Shown piece by piece: positions 1 to 8,393 of a DNA stretch of 41,093 nucleotides. Made by a program: the position numbers and the translations under genes. The stretch spans positions 1 to 41,093 of the forward strand of contig JADHYO010000002.1 in NCBI GenBank assembly GCA_016782405.1, given 5' to 3'. Under the pieces are notes generated by a model. The model saw nothing but the letters and a program-made list of their open reading frames with translations, did no database searches and was not told the origin of the DNA. This DNA is from Candidatus Aenigmatarchaeota archaeon. GTDB taxonomy: Archaea; Aenigmatarchaeota; Aenigmatarchaeia; QMZP01. The stretch's first letter is position 1. Every line of letters starts with the position of its first letter.

Positions 1-346
1 AGACTCACAACCAACTGACAACCTAAAAGAGCGGCAGGGAATGGTCCAGCGCTTTGCTAAAAAACTTGGCTGTACATTCCTGCTGAAAGGCAATGTTGAC
101 ATTATATCAGACGGAAAAACTACAGCAGTGAACAAGACCGGCAACCCTCAAATGACTGCAGGCGGAACCGGTGATGTTCTAGCAGGTATTGCAGGAGCCC
201 TCCTCGCCCGCGGCACCACCCCATTCGAGGCAGCGTGCGCAGCCGCCTGGATTAACGGGTCAGCCGGAGACTTGGCAGCCAAAGAATACGGGGAAAGTTT
301 AATGGCAGAAAACGTGTTAGAAAAAATACATCAGGTGTTGAAATGA
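1..346 (+). CDS. nnrD: NAD(P)H-hydrate dehydratase, C-terminal part (5' end outside window)
   Basis: The reading frame is already open at base 2, so the gene enters from upstream and the Met at base 41 is probably internal. The visible part carries the ribokinase-like signature GNPQMTAGGTGDVLAG, the nucleotide-binding and catalytic-Asp segment of the YjeF C-terminal/NnrD family. That family uses ADP or ATP to dehydrate the damaged cofactors NADHX and NADPHX. The segment LLKGNVDIISDG is also typical of the family. Its stop overlaps the start of the next gene (ATGA), suggesting translational coupling. The N-terminal epimerase domain, if fused, lies outside the window. Confidence 0.9.
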   Translation, partial: DSQPTDNLKERQGMVQRFAKKLGCTFLLKGNVDIISDGKTTAVNKTGNPQMTAGGTGDVLAGIAGALLARGTTPFEAACAAAWINGSAGDLAAKEYGESLMAENVLEKIHQVLK

Positions 347-1662
347 AAACAAACATTATTATAATGGGAGCAGCTGGTAGAGATTTCCACAACCACAACG
401 TCTTCTTCAGAAGAAACCATTATTACAACGTGGTCTGCTTCACTGCAACCCAAATACCGAATATTTCTGGCAGAACATACCCAAAAGAGCTAGCAGGCAC
501 CCACTACCCAAAAGGCATCCCAATATACCCAGAGGAGCAGCTCTCAAAGCTAATAAAAAAATTCAAAGTAGACCAAGTAATCCTTGCCTACTCAGACCTT
601 CCTTTTTCAGAGGTTATGCACAAAGCCTCCTTAGTAAATGCGGCTGGTGCAGACTTCCGCCTAATGGGACCAGAACATACAATGATCAAATCCAGAAAGC
701 CAGTAATTGCCGTGAATGCTGTAAGAACAGGCTGCGGAAAATCCCAAACTACCCGCTATATAGCAGACATCCTCCGTTCTCGAGGGAAAAGAGTGGTTGT
801 GGTTCGGCATGCCATGCCTTATGGTTCCCTTCTGAAACAAGTCTGCCAGCGCTTTGAAACTTACGAAGACCTAAACAAACACAACGTCACCAGAGAGGAG
901 GCAGAGGAATACGAACCTTTAATTGAAATGGGGCTTGTTGTTTATGCCGGGGTGGATTATGAAAAAATCCTGAGGGCAGCTGAGAAAGAAGCGGATTACA
1001 TAATTTTTGACGGGGGCAATAATGACACAAGCTTCTTCAAACCAGACATCCAGATCACCCTAACAGATCCTCACCGCCCAGGTCATGAAATATCATACTA
1101 TCCAGGCGAGACAAACCTCCGCATGGCCGATGTTATAATAATAAACAAAATAAAAACCGCAAGGAAAAAAGGAATCAAAACAGTCCGAGACAACATAAAA
1201 AAATACAACCCAACCGCAGTCGTCATAGAAGCCCAGTCAGAAATAACAGTGAACAACCCTTCCCTCCTTCGCAATCGCCGCGTCCTAGTAGTTGAAGATG
1301 GTCCCACCCTAACCCATGGGGGAATGCCATATGGCGCAGGTACAATAGCAGCGAAGCGATACAACGCAAAAATAATGAACCCAAGACCCCATCTCTCAGG
1401 TTCCCTAAAAGATGTATTCAAAAAATACCCACACCTCGGCAACGTTCTCCCTGCAATGGGCTACAGTCCTCAGCAGGTGTGGGAGCTGGAATCGACAATA
1501 AACAAAACCCCGTGCGATGCTGTTGTCTCAGGCACCCCAATAGACCTCAGGCGAATAATCAGAGCAAAGAAACCAATCGCCCGCATTCGTTACGAACTCA
1601 AAGAGTTGGGAAAGCCCCGCCTGGAAACCATCCTGAAAAAATTCACCAAACCCAAACACTGA
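343..1662 (+). CDS. cyclic 2,3-diphosphoglycerate synthetase-like P-loop protein
   Basis: A 439-residue protein close to the usual length of the cyclic 2,3-diphosphoglycerate synthetase (cPGS) family. Residues 1-118 look like a Rossmann-type domain (IIIMGAAGRDFHNHN). A P-loop follows at about 126-136 (AVRTGCGKSQT), then a GTPase-like half with FDGGNND and a VIINKIKTA segment. In methanogens the family makes cyclic 2,3-diphosphoglycerate, a thermoprotectant and phosphate store, but many homologs lie in organisms where that product is unproven, so the name is by family only. The start overlaps the nnrD stop; the 3' end overlaps the convergent pilin-like gene by 20 bases. Confidence 0.8.
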   Translation: MKTNIIIMGAAGRDFHNHNVFFRRNHYYNVVCFTATQIPNISGRTYPKELAGTHYPKGIPIYPEEQLSKLIKKFKVDQVILAYSDLPFSEVMHKASLVNAAGADFRLMGPEHTMIKSRKPVIAVNAVRTGCGKSQTTRYIADILRSRGKRVVVVRHAMPYGSLLKQVCQRFETYEDLNKHNVTREEAEEYEPLIEMGLVVYAGVDYEKILRAAEKEADYIIFDGGNNDTSFFKPDIQITLTDPHRPGHEISYYPGETNLRMADVIIINKIKTARKKGIKTVRDNIKKYNPTAVVIEAQSEITVNNPSLLRNRRVLVVEDGPTLTHGGMPYGAGTIAAKRYNAKIMNPRPHLSGSLKDVFKKYPHLGNVLPAMGYSPQQVWELESTINKTPCDAVVSGTPIDLRRIIRAKKPIARIRYELKELGKPRLETILKKFTKPKH

Positions 1663-2125
1663 TGTTAAGCAGTCCCCCAGTCTCATTAACTGCAATCCTT
1701 TTGATGTGGCTAGCACTCACGTTCCCTGGTAATGAAGGTCCTGTTGGCGGCTTACAATCCAGTCTTGTCTCAGGGGGATCCAACCAGTCAATCTTTAACC
1801 TCACATTATACATACCAAAAGGTTTGTCATCAAGATTAAGCGAGCTGAGTAATTTAGGGTAATTTTCATCAACCAAACAAAAATCTTTCAGGGCAGCAAT
1901 CCTCACTTCATCTAACACAGGCCAATCCTTTTCAACCCCAATAACCCCGCTTTTTGTTTTGAGTAATGCCTCAGAAGCAGCAACCGCCTTGTTCTCAAGG
2001 CTGTACGCAAAATAATTCCCTGTGAAAATGGATATGTTGGTATTAAGCGAGTTCAATGTGAACAACACGATGCCCATGAAAACAACCACAGCAATAACGA
2101 ATTCAAAAACCAATTGCCCTTTCAT
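1643..2125 (-). CDS. class III signal peptide pilin-like protein
   Basis: A 160-residue protein starting MKGQLVFEFVIAVVVFMGIV. A short charged leader, then Gln, then an F-E pair ahead of a long hydrophobic stretch is the pattern of archaeal class III signal peptides (KGQxSFE type), cleaved by a prepilin peptidase. About 130 extracytoplasmic residues follow, without a domain I recognise. AGGTGA ends six bases before the ATG, a good Shine-Dalgarno match. It is divergent from the lipoprotein gene at 2171 (45-base gap) and convergent with the cPGS-like gene. It may be a pilin or an adhesion-filament subunit; no assembly ATPase is in the window. Confidence 0.65.
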   Translation of the reverse strand: MKGQLVFEFVIAVVVFMGIVLFTLNSLNTNISIFTGNYFAYSLENKAVAASEALLKTKSGVIGVEKDWPVLDEVRIAALKDFCLVDENYPKLLSSLNLDDKPFGMYNVRLKIDWLDPPETRLDCKPPTGPSLPGNVSASHIKRIAVNETGGLLNISVWVW

Positions 2126-2170
2126 CTATATTCACCTACTTATTTATTCTTCAGAATTTAATAATAATGA

Positions 2171-3136
2171 ATGAACAAGCTTCTCCCCCTCTTAGCGCTG
2201 GCACTCCCTCTAATTGTCTCTGGTTGTACTTTACCAGGGGGCATTGACATTCCCTGGCTCTGGGGCGGAACAATATCAATGGAAAACGACATTGTTGTCA
2301 TAAAATCCATCCAGGCGATACCATCAACAGTCACAGCCCCCCAACAAGTTAGGTTAATAGTTGACATCCAAAATCAGGGCTCCCATGATTTCTCTGGAAA
2401 TGCTGGAGAAGGCACGAGCGAAAAAATAAAAGTGGACCTCTACGATCACTGCGAAGGCTTGTTCAAAAAGAGTGATATCACTAGAACATGTGAGGGCAGC
2501 AGTGTTAGTGGAGAAACCGAATGTGAGATTGACAAAATACTCCCAAAGGAAATCAAGCAAATAGTTTGGACACTCAAACCAGATGAAAACACAAAACTAA
2601 TCACACCATGCACACTAAAGGTCTCAGTCACATACCCATACAAGACCACAGGCCTCACATCAGTTAATTACATCGGTTCCCAGGAATACGCAAACCAGCT
2701 TGCCCGAGGCACATTCCGCGCAGTCTCATCAACCAATTCCCTAGGAGAGGGTCCTGTCAAGGCATGGTTTGAAATTAAGGACCAGCAGCCAATTGTCTGC
2801 ACCACAGGAACCCCTTCACCCATTCCGGTAACCCTAAACATCCAAAACAAGGGAGCAGGCTTTGTGGATAAGGATGATGTGAAAATAACAGATACAAACA
2901 TATTTGTCGAGCCATTCAATGCCAAGACAGATGGATGTTCATTCAAAAAAAATTATGACGAAAAAAAACCAGAAAAACTTATCCAAAAAAGCAGAACACT
3001 CCCCTGCAATATCATGCAGCTCACAGATACAGATGTCCCAAAAGAAACCACCCGTCACATCAAAGTGGAAACTGAGTATAAGTACGAATTCAGGGATGAC
3101 GTCAAGGTTACAGTCAATCCCCAACCAAAAACCTAA
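2171..3136 (+). CDS. exported lipoprotein, first of three in tandem
   Basis: A 321-residue protein with a signal peptide and lipobox ending at Cys19 (LIVSGC), so it is probably lipid-anchored outside the membrane. The rest is beta-rich. A repeated motif of the kind VDIQNQGSHDF (about 60-70) and LNIQNKGAG (about 215-225) resembles CARDB/NEW3-type immunoglobulin-like folds, suggesting two such domains. The cysteines (CEGLF, TRTCEG, ETECEI) may form disulfides. Function unknown. It has the same architecture as the next two genes but is more divergent. Confidence 0.6.
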   Translation: MNKLLPLLALALPLIVSGCTLPGGIDIPWLWGGTISMENDIVVIKSIQAIPSTVTAPQQVRLIVDIQNQGSHDFSGNAGEGTSEKIKVDLYDHCEGLFKKSDITRTCEGSSVSGETECEIDKILPKEIKQIVWTLKPDENTKLITPCTLKVSVTYPYKTTGLTSVNYIGSQEYANQLARGTFRAVSSTNSLGEGPVKAWFEIKDQQPIVCTTGTPSPIPVTLNIQNKGAGFVDKDDVKITDTNIFVEPFNAKTDGCSFKKNYDEKKPEKLIQKSRTLPCNIMQLTDTDVPKETTRHIKVETEYKYEFRDDVKVTVNPQPKT

Positions 3137-3142
3137 AAGCAA

Positions 3143-3152
3143 ACATATAAAT
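3143..3152 (+). promoter_or_regulatory. TATA box of second lipoprotein gene
   Basis: ACATATAAAT, with TATAAA ending 25 bases before the ATG at 3176. The transcript is probably leaderless. The same ten bases recur at the same distance before the third lipoprotein gene. Confidence 0.6.
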
Positions 3153-3175
3153 GTGGTAATACAAATATAATGTAG

Positions 3176-4156
3176 ATGCGCATGCTGTCTTCCAAAATCT
3201 GCCTGCTTGTATTATCCTTACTACCTCTAATCGCAATCTCTGGTTGCACTAGCAGCGGGGGTGGAATAGGCCCGGGCGTTGTGATTCTTTCATGGGAACC
3301 AGAGCTCTCCCAAGTTTATTCCAACGAGAATGTTGACCTCTTGGTAAAGGTCCAAAACCAGGGAGAATCCAGAGCAAAAAATGTAATAGCAGAAATCACA
3401 AATATTGATCTTGTTGAATGGGGTGGTCTATTCCAGGAACAAGTTCAGTTAGGTCAGCTAATCCCAGCTGACGAAGTCTCAAGTACCCCAGGAGAAACCA
3501 AAACATCCCAATTCCAAAACCTAAGGGCGCCAATACTTTCAAAGGGTCAGTCATTTGACTACCAACCTACTGTAAGGGTTTCCTACGACTACAGAACAGT
3601 TGCCCAGAAGCCAATCACAATTGTTGACCAGATCGAGCTGGTAAGAATCCAACAACAAGGTAATACCTTGCCGAGCAAGGTTACAACATATTCCTCAGGC
3701 CCATTAACTGTCGAAATAGTGATGGGCAATTACGTCAAGACGTCAAGCAGATTTGGGATGGGTGGAGAAACGTATGACATCTTCCCTGTCCAGATAAAAA
3801 TAACAAACAATCTCTGGGGCTCTGGTGGTTCTGTAATACCAATGGGCATTGGTGGAATGGGAGGCGGATTCGGCACCGGACAGTATGATTACCCTGTCCT
3901 TGTTAAAGTAACCCCACCAACAGGCACAAACTTCATCTTCTCTGGCTACGGGGACGATTGCTCTTCCTTCCAGTTCACCACAGAGCTCTTCAAAGGAAAG
4001 GAAGCAGAAGTAACCTGCGAGCTTGAGGTCACATCACCGCCAACAGCAAGATCAGAATCCCTCCTCCAGGTGGAGCTTGACTACCGCTACTTTGTCGACA
4101 GTGTAACAAACCTCAGGGTGCTTGGAACCAAAGAAGCAGGCACTTTCGGATTCTAA
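3176..4156 (+). CDS. exported lipoprotein, second of three in tandem
   Basis: A 326-residue protein with a signal peptide and a lipobox Cys at residue 24 (IAISGC), followed by a Ser/Gly-rich linker. The segment VDLLVKVQNQGESRAKNV is a CARDB-like start; a second beta domain begins near residue 180. It is clearly paralogous to the next gene: both share VEWG or GEWG near residue 80, YQPxxRVxYxY near 140, ELxRIQxxGxxLP near 160 and a final DYRYFVDS or NYGYFIDS segment. A Gly/Met-rich loop lies near 218-235. It has its own TATA box, so it can be transcribed separately. Role unknown. Confidence 0.6.
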   Translation: MRMLSSKICLLVLSLLPLIAISGCTSSGGGIGPGVVILSWEPELSQVYSNENVDLLVKVQNQGESRAKNVIAEITNIDLVEWGGLFQEQVQLGQLIPADEVSSTPGETKTSQFQNLRAPILSKGQSFDYQPTVRVSYDYRTVAQKPITIVDQIELVRIQQQGNTLPSKVTTYSSGPLTVEIVMGNYVKTSSRFGMGGETYDIFPVQIKITNNLWGSGGSVIPMGIGGMGGGFGTGQYDYPVLVKVTPPTGTNFIFSGYGDDCSSFQFTTELFKGKEAEVTCELEVTSPPTARSESLLQVELDYRYFVDSVTNLRVLGTKEAGTFGF

Positions 4157-4166
4157 ACATATAAAT
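4157..4166 (+). promoter_or_regulatory. TATA box of third lipoprotein gene
   Basis: ACATATAAAT right after the stop of the second lipoprotein gene, again with TATAAA ending 25 bases before the ATG at 4190. Identity and spacing match the copy at 3143-3152, supporting duplication of promoter plus gene. Confidence 0.6.
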
Positions 4167-4189
4167 TCTGCGGGTAACATATATTTTAT

Positions 4190-5107
4190 ATGCAGAAGAT
4201 TGCAGTCCTGCCCATACTGGCAGTTTTAATTGTCTCTGGATGTGTTTCAACCGTTGGGGGCAATGGTGTTATAATTGAAAACTTTGAACCTGACTTTGCT
4301 GACGCCTTCGGCGGCGAAAAAATAACATTCCAGGCAAAAATCCGCAACACAGGCTCTGTTGGTGCCAAGGATGTCCATGCCCACGTAATAGGCCTTGGTG
4401 AGTGGGGCGCCGGTACCACGGGCGGAGCAAAAAGCGATAAAATCGAAATGGACTGTAATGGTAAAAAAGGTGTAACACTATTACCACCCCAGCCTGATTT
4501 TGGCACAACCGGTGAGGTTGCGGTCTGCTCCCTCCTCATACAAGCACCAACCCCCCCTAAAGGCCTCCCAGTAACATACCAACCAGGCCTGCGTGTTTAT
4601 TACAAATACAGCAGCAGTGTAATAAAATCAATCAATGTCGGCTCCCAACAAGAACTCAGAAGAATACAAAACACCGGCGCAGCCCTACCCACAGAAACTG
4701 TGTCCCAAACCTCAGGTCCTGTAGCAATAACAGTGGTGAGCAAAGGTCCAATCCGAATGTTTGGCAGCGAAGTGGAGTTCCCTGTTGAAATTACAGTCTC
4801 CAATGTCGGCGGCGGTGTTGTCTGCAGCTCTAATTGTGATGACAAAGGCTCAAACTGGAACAGAATAAAAATCTCAACAGAATTTAGCGGAAAGCAAATC
4901 AATGACTGCAGCAAGGAATTCACACTTTTCCGCGGCCAGTCAAACACAATCGTCTGTAAGCTGAAAATCAGCGATGCCCCAACAAGCGGAGTTATCCAAA
5001 AGTCCGTAAGTGTGGAAGCATCAAACTACGGATACTTCATTGACTCTGCCACTTCAGTCGAGGTCAACCCATCCCTGGCACCATCCAGCGGTGTAACCGA
5101 CCCCTGA
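4190..5107 (+). CDS. exported lipoprotein, third of three in tandem
   Basis: A 305-residue protein with a short signal peptide and lipobox Cys18 (LIVSGC). The segment ITFQAKIRNTGSVGAKDV is the CARDB-like first domain and a second beta domain begins near residue 180 (VEFPVEITVSNVGGG). It is a paralog of the preceding gene, sharing motifs in the same order. Several Cys residues in the second half could pair. It ends two bases before the convergent EndoQ-like gene. No enzymatic motif is visible; a surface-structure or binding role is an inference. Confidence 0.6.
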   Translation: MQKIAVLPILAVLIVSGCVSTVGGNGVIIENFEPDFADAFGGEKITFQAKIRNTGSVGAKDVHAHVIGLGEWGAGTTGGAKSDKIEMDCNGKKGVTLLPPQPDFGTTGEVAVCSLLIQAPTPPKGLPVTYQPGLRVYYKYSSSVIKSINVGSQQELRRIQNTGAALPTETVSQTSGPVAITVVSKGPIRMFGSEVEFPVEITVSNVGGGVVCSSNCDDKGSNWNRIKISTEFSGKQINDCSKEFTLFRGQSNTIVCKLKISDAPTSGVIQKSVSVEASNYGYFIDSATSVEVNPSLAPSSGVTDP

Positions 5108-5108
5108 A

Positions 5109-6422
5109 CTAAAACTCCCCAAGCGTCTTCTGCTTCTTCCCAGCCTTCCGCTTCTTCTTGAAGTCAAGAACAGAGTGCTGCTTCTTCCCCTGTTTTTCCG
5201 GCCTTTTTTCAGGACTCTTCATTTTGGCGCCTTCGAGAACAGGCTCCCCATACACCCCGTCAAACCCCGGATTCACTTTAACCCTTCCATCCCGCACATC
5301 TAGGATAGCCTTTGCGATCTTTTTGTCTGTTGCTTTCTCCAGCTCCTTTTTGCCAGCGTCCAGCAGCACTGTAAACTCGTTCCCAAAAGCATTCGTAAGC
5401 TTGTAGTAAGTCTCCCACGTCTTTTTAGAGAATGGTTGCCCCCCCTGCACCAATGTAATTATCTCAGAAAGTGGTATCAGGCGCTTGAATGGTTTAGCCC
5501 CGTCAGGCTTGAACCCTTCAGGACGGTCAGCAAGCTCCTCAACCCTATGTTCAACCCCGATAGTCAGCTCCTTTTTACAAACAGGGCAGATACTATCAAC
5601 CTTCATCGCTTCTTTAGGACTCATAACAATATTGCAGTTTCTATGACCGTCCCAATGATACTTCCCCTCTTCAGCAAAGAATTCAAAAGTCTCTTTCAAT
5701 CCCACCCCTGTCCTTATAGCATTGATTATGTTGGCATAACTCAATTCCACATCAAAAACAGTGGCTTCCCTCCCCAAGCGGTGGGGCCAAAAACTGTGTG
5801 CATCTGAGAAGGAAACCATCTGGATTTTGTCAAGCGCGCTTAACCTCCAGTTCATGTCAGGGGTACTGCTTAAACCTGTCTCAATTGCATGAATATGTTT
5901 CGCCTGATCACCATAACACTCCTCAATGGAGTCAAAGCCAGATTTGGACCCAAAACAGCTCATCCAGCTTGTCCATACGTGCGCAGGTATAACCTCAATG
6001 TGTTTGTCAATCCCGCGCATCATCTCCACTAGCTCTATACAGGAAAACCCAAATATAGGCCGGCCGTCATAATCCAACCTCCCCCTATTTCCAAGCGCCT
6101 CTGTTATCTGGTCCACAACCTCCAAACTTGGTGCTAAAATAACATTGTGAACCCTCCTACCTTTCCCACCCTGTGTAAAAAAATTCGCAATTTCCGTGGA
6201 TGGTAAAAAATGAAACCCTGTTTTGCTTTTCAAAATCCCAGACCCATCATCAGTCAATTCAGCTTTGATTTCAGAAATCCATTTCGGGTGTGTGAAATCG
6301 GTTGTCCCCAAAAGGGAAACCCCCTTTAACCTTGCATACTTTTCCAAGTTCTCCAGTGTGATGTTTTTAGAGCACGCAGCAGAGAATCTGGAGTGCAAGT
6401 GCAAATCAGCGATAATTTTCAT
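5109..6422 (-). CDS. EndoQ-like PHP-domain DNA repair nuclease
   Basis: About 437 residues from the Met that gives MKIIADLHLHSRFSAACSKN; an upstream in-frame start at 6458 would add 12 residues without family character. DLHLHSRFS supplies the first two metal-binding His of a PHP domain. NCN plus CPVC and then GVEHRVEELADRPEG form the zinc and family-specific region of Endonuclease Q. EndoQ cuts 5' of deaminated bases (uracil, hypoxanthine) and abasic sites. The basic C-terminal tail ends QKTLGEF, which fits a PCNA-interacting box lacking its final aromatic residue. The gene follows the DUF1512-like gene closely and may be co-transcribed. Confidence 0.8.
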   Translation of the reverse strand: MKIIADLHLHSRFSAACSKNITLENLEKYARLKGVSLLGTTDFTHPKWISEIKAELTDDGSGILKSKTGFHFLPSTEIANFFTQGGKGRRVHNVILAPSLEVVDQITEALGNRGRLDYDGRPIFGFSCIELVEMMRGIDKHIEVIPAHVWTSWMSCFGSKSGFDSIEECYGDQAKHIHAIETGLSSTPDMNWRLSALDKIQMVSFSDAHSFWPHRLGREATVFDVELSYANIINAIRTGVGLKETFEFFAEEGKYHWDGHRNCNIVMSPKEAMKVDSICPVCKKELTIGVEHRVEELADRPEGFKPDGAKPFKRLIPLSEIITLVQGGQPFSKKTWETYYKLTNAFGNEFTVLLDAGKKELEKATDKKIAKAILDVRDGRVKVNPGFDGVYGEPVLEGAKMKSPEKRPEKQGKKQHSVLDFKKKRKAGKKQKTLGEF

Positions 6423-6459
6423 GTGATTTTCTTGGATCGAAGAATTAAATCCTTGCATT

Positions 6460-7653
6460 TTAGGAGGACTTCTTTTTCATTGCTTTCAATTGACGTTCGT
6501 ACTTCTCCACCCACTTCTCTGCGTCCTCCACACCTTTCTGGGAGTTACCAACCCCGCAGGTGTTTCCAACCCCGACAATCAAAACCTTACTCCCTTTCTT
6601 CACGTTTTCCAAGCTCCTCCCAATACTCTCAATCACCTTTGGATACGCGCTTATAATCGCCCTTTTAAGTGGTTCAATAGCCTCTTCAGATGACATCTTA
6701 ACAATAATAGAATCAAGCGGAATCCCACTCTTCACTGCAGCCTCTTCAATATAATTCCTCTCAACCCCTATACCTCCCATTGCCACGCCAACACCTTCAG
6801 CCACGCTTCCTGTCTTCTCTCCCTCAAGCTTCGCAGCTGCATCAATAGAAATAATCTTTTGGATCTTGTGCTCCTTCATTAGGTTGTGGATAGCAAGCCC
6901 AGGCCTGCCCAATCTGCCTCCAGGGCCCTTCGCTTTCATAAGGAAAACATCCCTACCATCCATCTCCTTCCTTGAAAGTATAATATCCTCATCCACTTCC
7001 CTCGTCTTCCCGCTCCCAATAAGCCTAGCTACAACATATGGCCCTAAAGCGTCCCCAATAGGCATCCCCTTTGCCATTACCTTTGTGCCCTTGAAAATAG
7101 AGCGCGCCATCCGCTCCACGAGCGGAAGCTGCATCTGCAATATCATTGCAATCTGGAATGATTTAGTCTTCTTAACAATCTCCACATAATGGCGGACAAC
7201 CTTTGTTATTTCATACAAAGTAATTCCCCCAGCCAGCCCCATCTCTATATGGGTCCGCTTCTCCTCAGGCATTTTCGGGGCAACCTGCCCAACAAAATAC
7301 CGGAACCGTTCCCGCTGCCCTTTCACAAGATGTTCTATTTTCCTCACTATCCCCTGTGTGTCCAGGGAAACAGGGCTAATCATAAAGAAATCATAAAACC
7401 TTCCCACAGAATCCCTAATCCTCTTGTCTGGTTTGGGTGAAATCTCCTTCATAATTATAACCTTTGACTCATTTGACATGGTCTCCAAGTCCTTGACCGT
7501 CTTCTCAAGCTTCCACATAATCTGAATGAGCATAATCCTTGGGTAAAATAGGAAAAATACCACTAACAAGACAAACGAAAGTACAAATGATAATGGGTTC
7601 CCATCAAGACCAAGACCAAACTGGAACAGAACATTCTCTACAGGCATAAACAT
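6460..7653 (-). CDS. DUF1512-like membrane-anchored archaeal protein
   Basis: About 397 residues from the ATG at 7653; a TTG at 7662 and an ATG at 7647 are alternatives. One membrane span lies near residues 20-40, followed by a charged helical region (LEKTVKDLETMSNESKV). The large soluble part contains GDALGPYVVARLIG, KAKGPGGRLGRPGLAI, ISIDAAAKLEGEKTGSVAEG and VGVGNTCGVGNSQ. These Gly-rich blocks are what I remember of the archaeal DUF1512 family, whose function is not known to me. The soluble domain should face the cytoplasm if the N-terminus is outside. It lies just upstream of the EndoQ-like gene. Confidence 0.55.
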   Translation of the reverse strand: MFMPVENVLFQFGLGLDGNPLSFVLSFVLLVVFFLFYPRIMLIQIMWKLEKTVKDLETMSNESKVIIMKEISPKPDKRIRDSVGRFYDFFMISPVSLDTQGIVRKIEHLVKGQRERFRYFVGQVAPKMPEEKRTHIEMGLAGGITLYEITKVVRHYVEIVKKTKSFQIAMILQMQLPLVERMARSIFKGTKVMAKGMPIGDALGPYVVARLIGSGKTREVDEDIILSRKEMDGRDVFLMKAKGPGGRLGRPGLAIHNLMKEHKIQKIISIDAAAKLEGEKTGSVAEGVGVAMGGIGVERNYIEEAAVKSGIPLDSIIVKMSSEEAIEPLKRAIISAYPKVIESIGRSLENVKKGSKVLIVGVGNTCGVGNSQKGVEDAEKWVEKYERQLKAMKKKSS

Positions 7654-7683
7654 CACTCGCAATTAACATAATATTGCACTGTT

Positions 7684-7693
7684 AATATAAATA
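7684..7693. promoter_or_regulatory. AT-rich divergent promoter (TATA element)
   Basis: AATATAAATA in the 61-base gap between two divergent genes. On the + strand it ends about 22 bases before the ATG at 7715. On the - strand its complement lies about 31 bases before the ATG at 7653. A single near-symmetrical TATA element may serve both directions. Confidence 0.45.
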
Positions 7694-7714
7694 TACAGAT
7701 TCTAAAAAAGAAGT

Positions 7715-8281
7715 ATGCTTGACTGGAAAATCCTTGCAGCTTCCATAGCAGCACTGCTTTTCATCTCGTCCATATTTATTGGTGGTCTTGGCATCCGTGA
7801 CACGTTCTCAGGTATTATAGAAAAAATAAGTGAATACCTGGACACCTCACCATTCACTGGAATGATTCCAGCCGCTGCCCCCAGCGGTGGTAGCGGAGAG
7901 GTCACAATCCTTTTGTCCCCACCTGAACTAACACTTGTCCCAGACTCACCCACCACGCTAAAATCTGGCGAAACCGTGTTCAGTGGTTTCGAGGGCCAAA
8001 TCACCCTAAACCTCCCAGACAAAACAGTGGCTCTGTCCTCAGGTTCCCTGGAAATCACATTCCCTCTTCAATCCCTAGAGCTGGAATCCCTAGAAATCAA
8101 CTCGCTCTCCCTCGAAGGCATTCCCATGGAAATCAAGCCTGAAATCTCAACAGATTCCGGCAACCTCCAACTACAAGGCTTCACAGGCTCTGCCACCGCC
8201 ACCCCCGAGGGCCTCGAGCTCACCGGCAAGGTCTCCAGCCTCCGCGTCACTATCGGAGACCTCAACTTCGAGCTAGTCTAG
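7715..8281 (+). CDS. small membrane-anchored exported protein of unknown function
   Basis: A 188-residue protein with one N-terminal hydrophobic segment (about residues 6-26, ILAASIAALLFISSIFIGGL) and no lipobox Cys, so it is either a signal peptide or a membrane anchor. The exported part is a low-complexity beta-rich sequence with repeated Leu-Glu-Ser steps (LQSLELESLEINSLSLEGI), which looks like a small beta-solenoid or sandwich. No catalytic motif is seen. Transcription probably starts from the divergent TATA element. It ends 33 bases before tRNA-Asn. Confidence 0.5.
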   Translation: MLDWKILAASIAALLFISSIFIGGLGIRDTFSGIIEKISEYLDTSPFTGMIPAAAPSGGSGEVTILLSPPELTLVPDSPTTLKSGETVFSGFEGQITLNLPDKTVALSSGSLEITFPLQSLELESLEINSLSLEGIPMEIKPEISTDSGNLQLQGFTGSATATPEGLELTGKVSSLRVTIGDLNFELV

Positions 8282-8290
8282 TTTTTAAAA
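8282..8290 (+). promoter_or_regulatory. TATA-like element before tRNA-Asn
   Basis: TTTTTAAAA is centred about 29 bases before the first base of tRNA-Asn, where an archaeal TATA box is expected. Confidence 0.4.
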
Positions 8291-8335
8291 ACTCCCTTGT
8301 TTAATATCTATCATGCCTCGGTAGCTCAGTAGGTA

Positions 8336-8363
8336 CCTCCTGCAAAAGCAGGTGAGCTTTAAA
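8336..8363 (+). other. D-loop intron of tRNA-Asn (28 bases)
   Basis: Without this segment the D-loop is AGTAGGTA closed by GCTC/GAGC. A bulge-helix-bulge can be drawn: central 4-bp helix TAGG (8330-8333) with TTTA (8358-8361, two G-U pairs), 5' bulge T-A-C (8334-8336) and 3' bulge A-A-G (8362-8364). Cutting after the second base of each bulge gives these ends. The inside folds as CTGC-AAAA-GCAG. This is a non-canonical intron position. Confidence 0.8.
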
Positions 8364-8379
8364 GAGCACACGGCTGTTA

Positions 8380-8393
8380 CATTTATGGCAGAC
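8380..8393 (+). other. anticodon-loop (37/38) intron of tRNA-Asn (14 bases)
   Basis: The central helix CTGT (8374-8377) pairs with GCAG (8388-8391, one G-U). The 5' bulge is T-A-C (8378-8380) and the 3' bulge A-C-A (8392-8394). Cutting after the second bulge base on each side gives the canonical 37/38 position and a 7-base anticodon loop. This is a clean BHB motif. Confidence 0.88.

Noticed and set aside
1098-1442. 114-codon open frame on the - strand
   Set aside because: It lies entirely inside the cPGS-like gene, which has clear motifs; composition is that of antisense translation.
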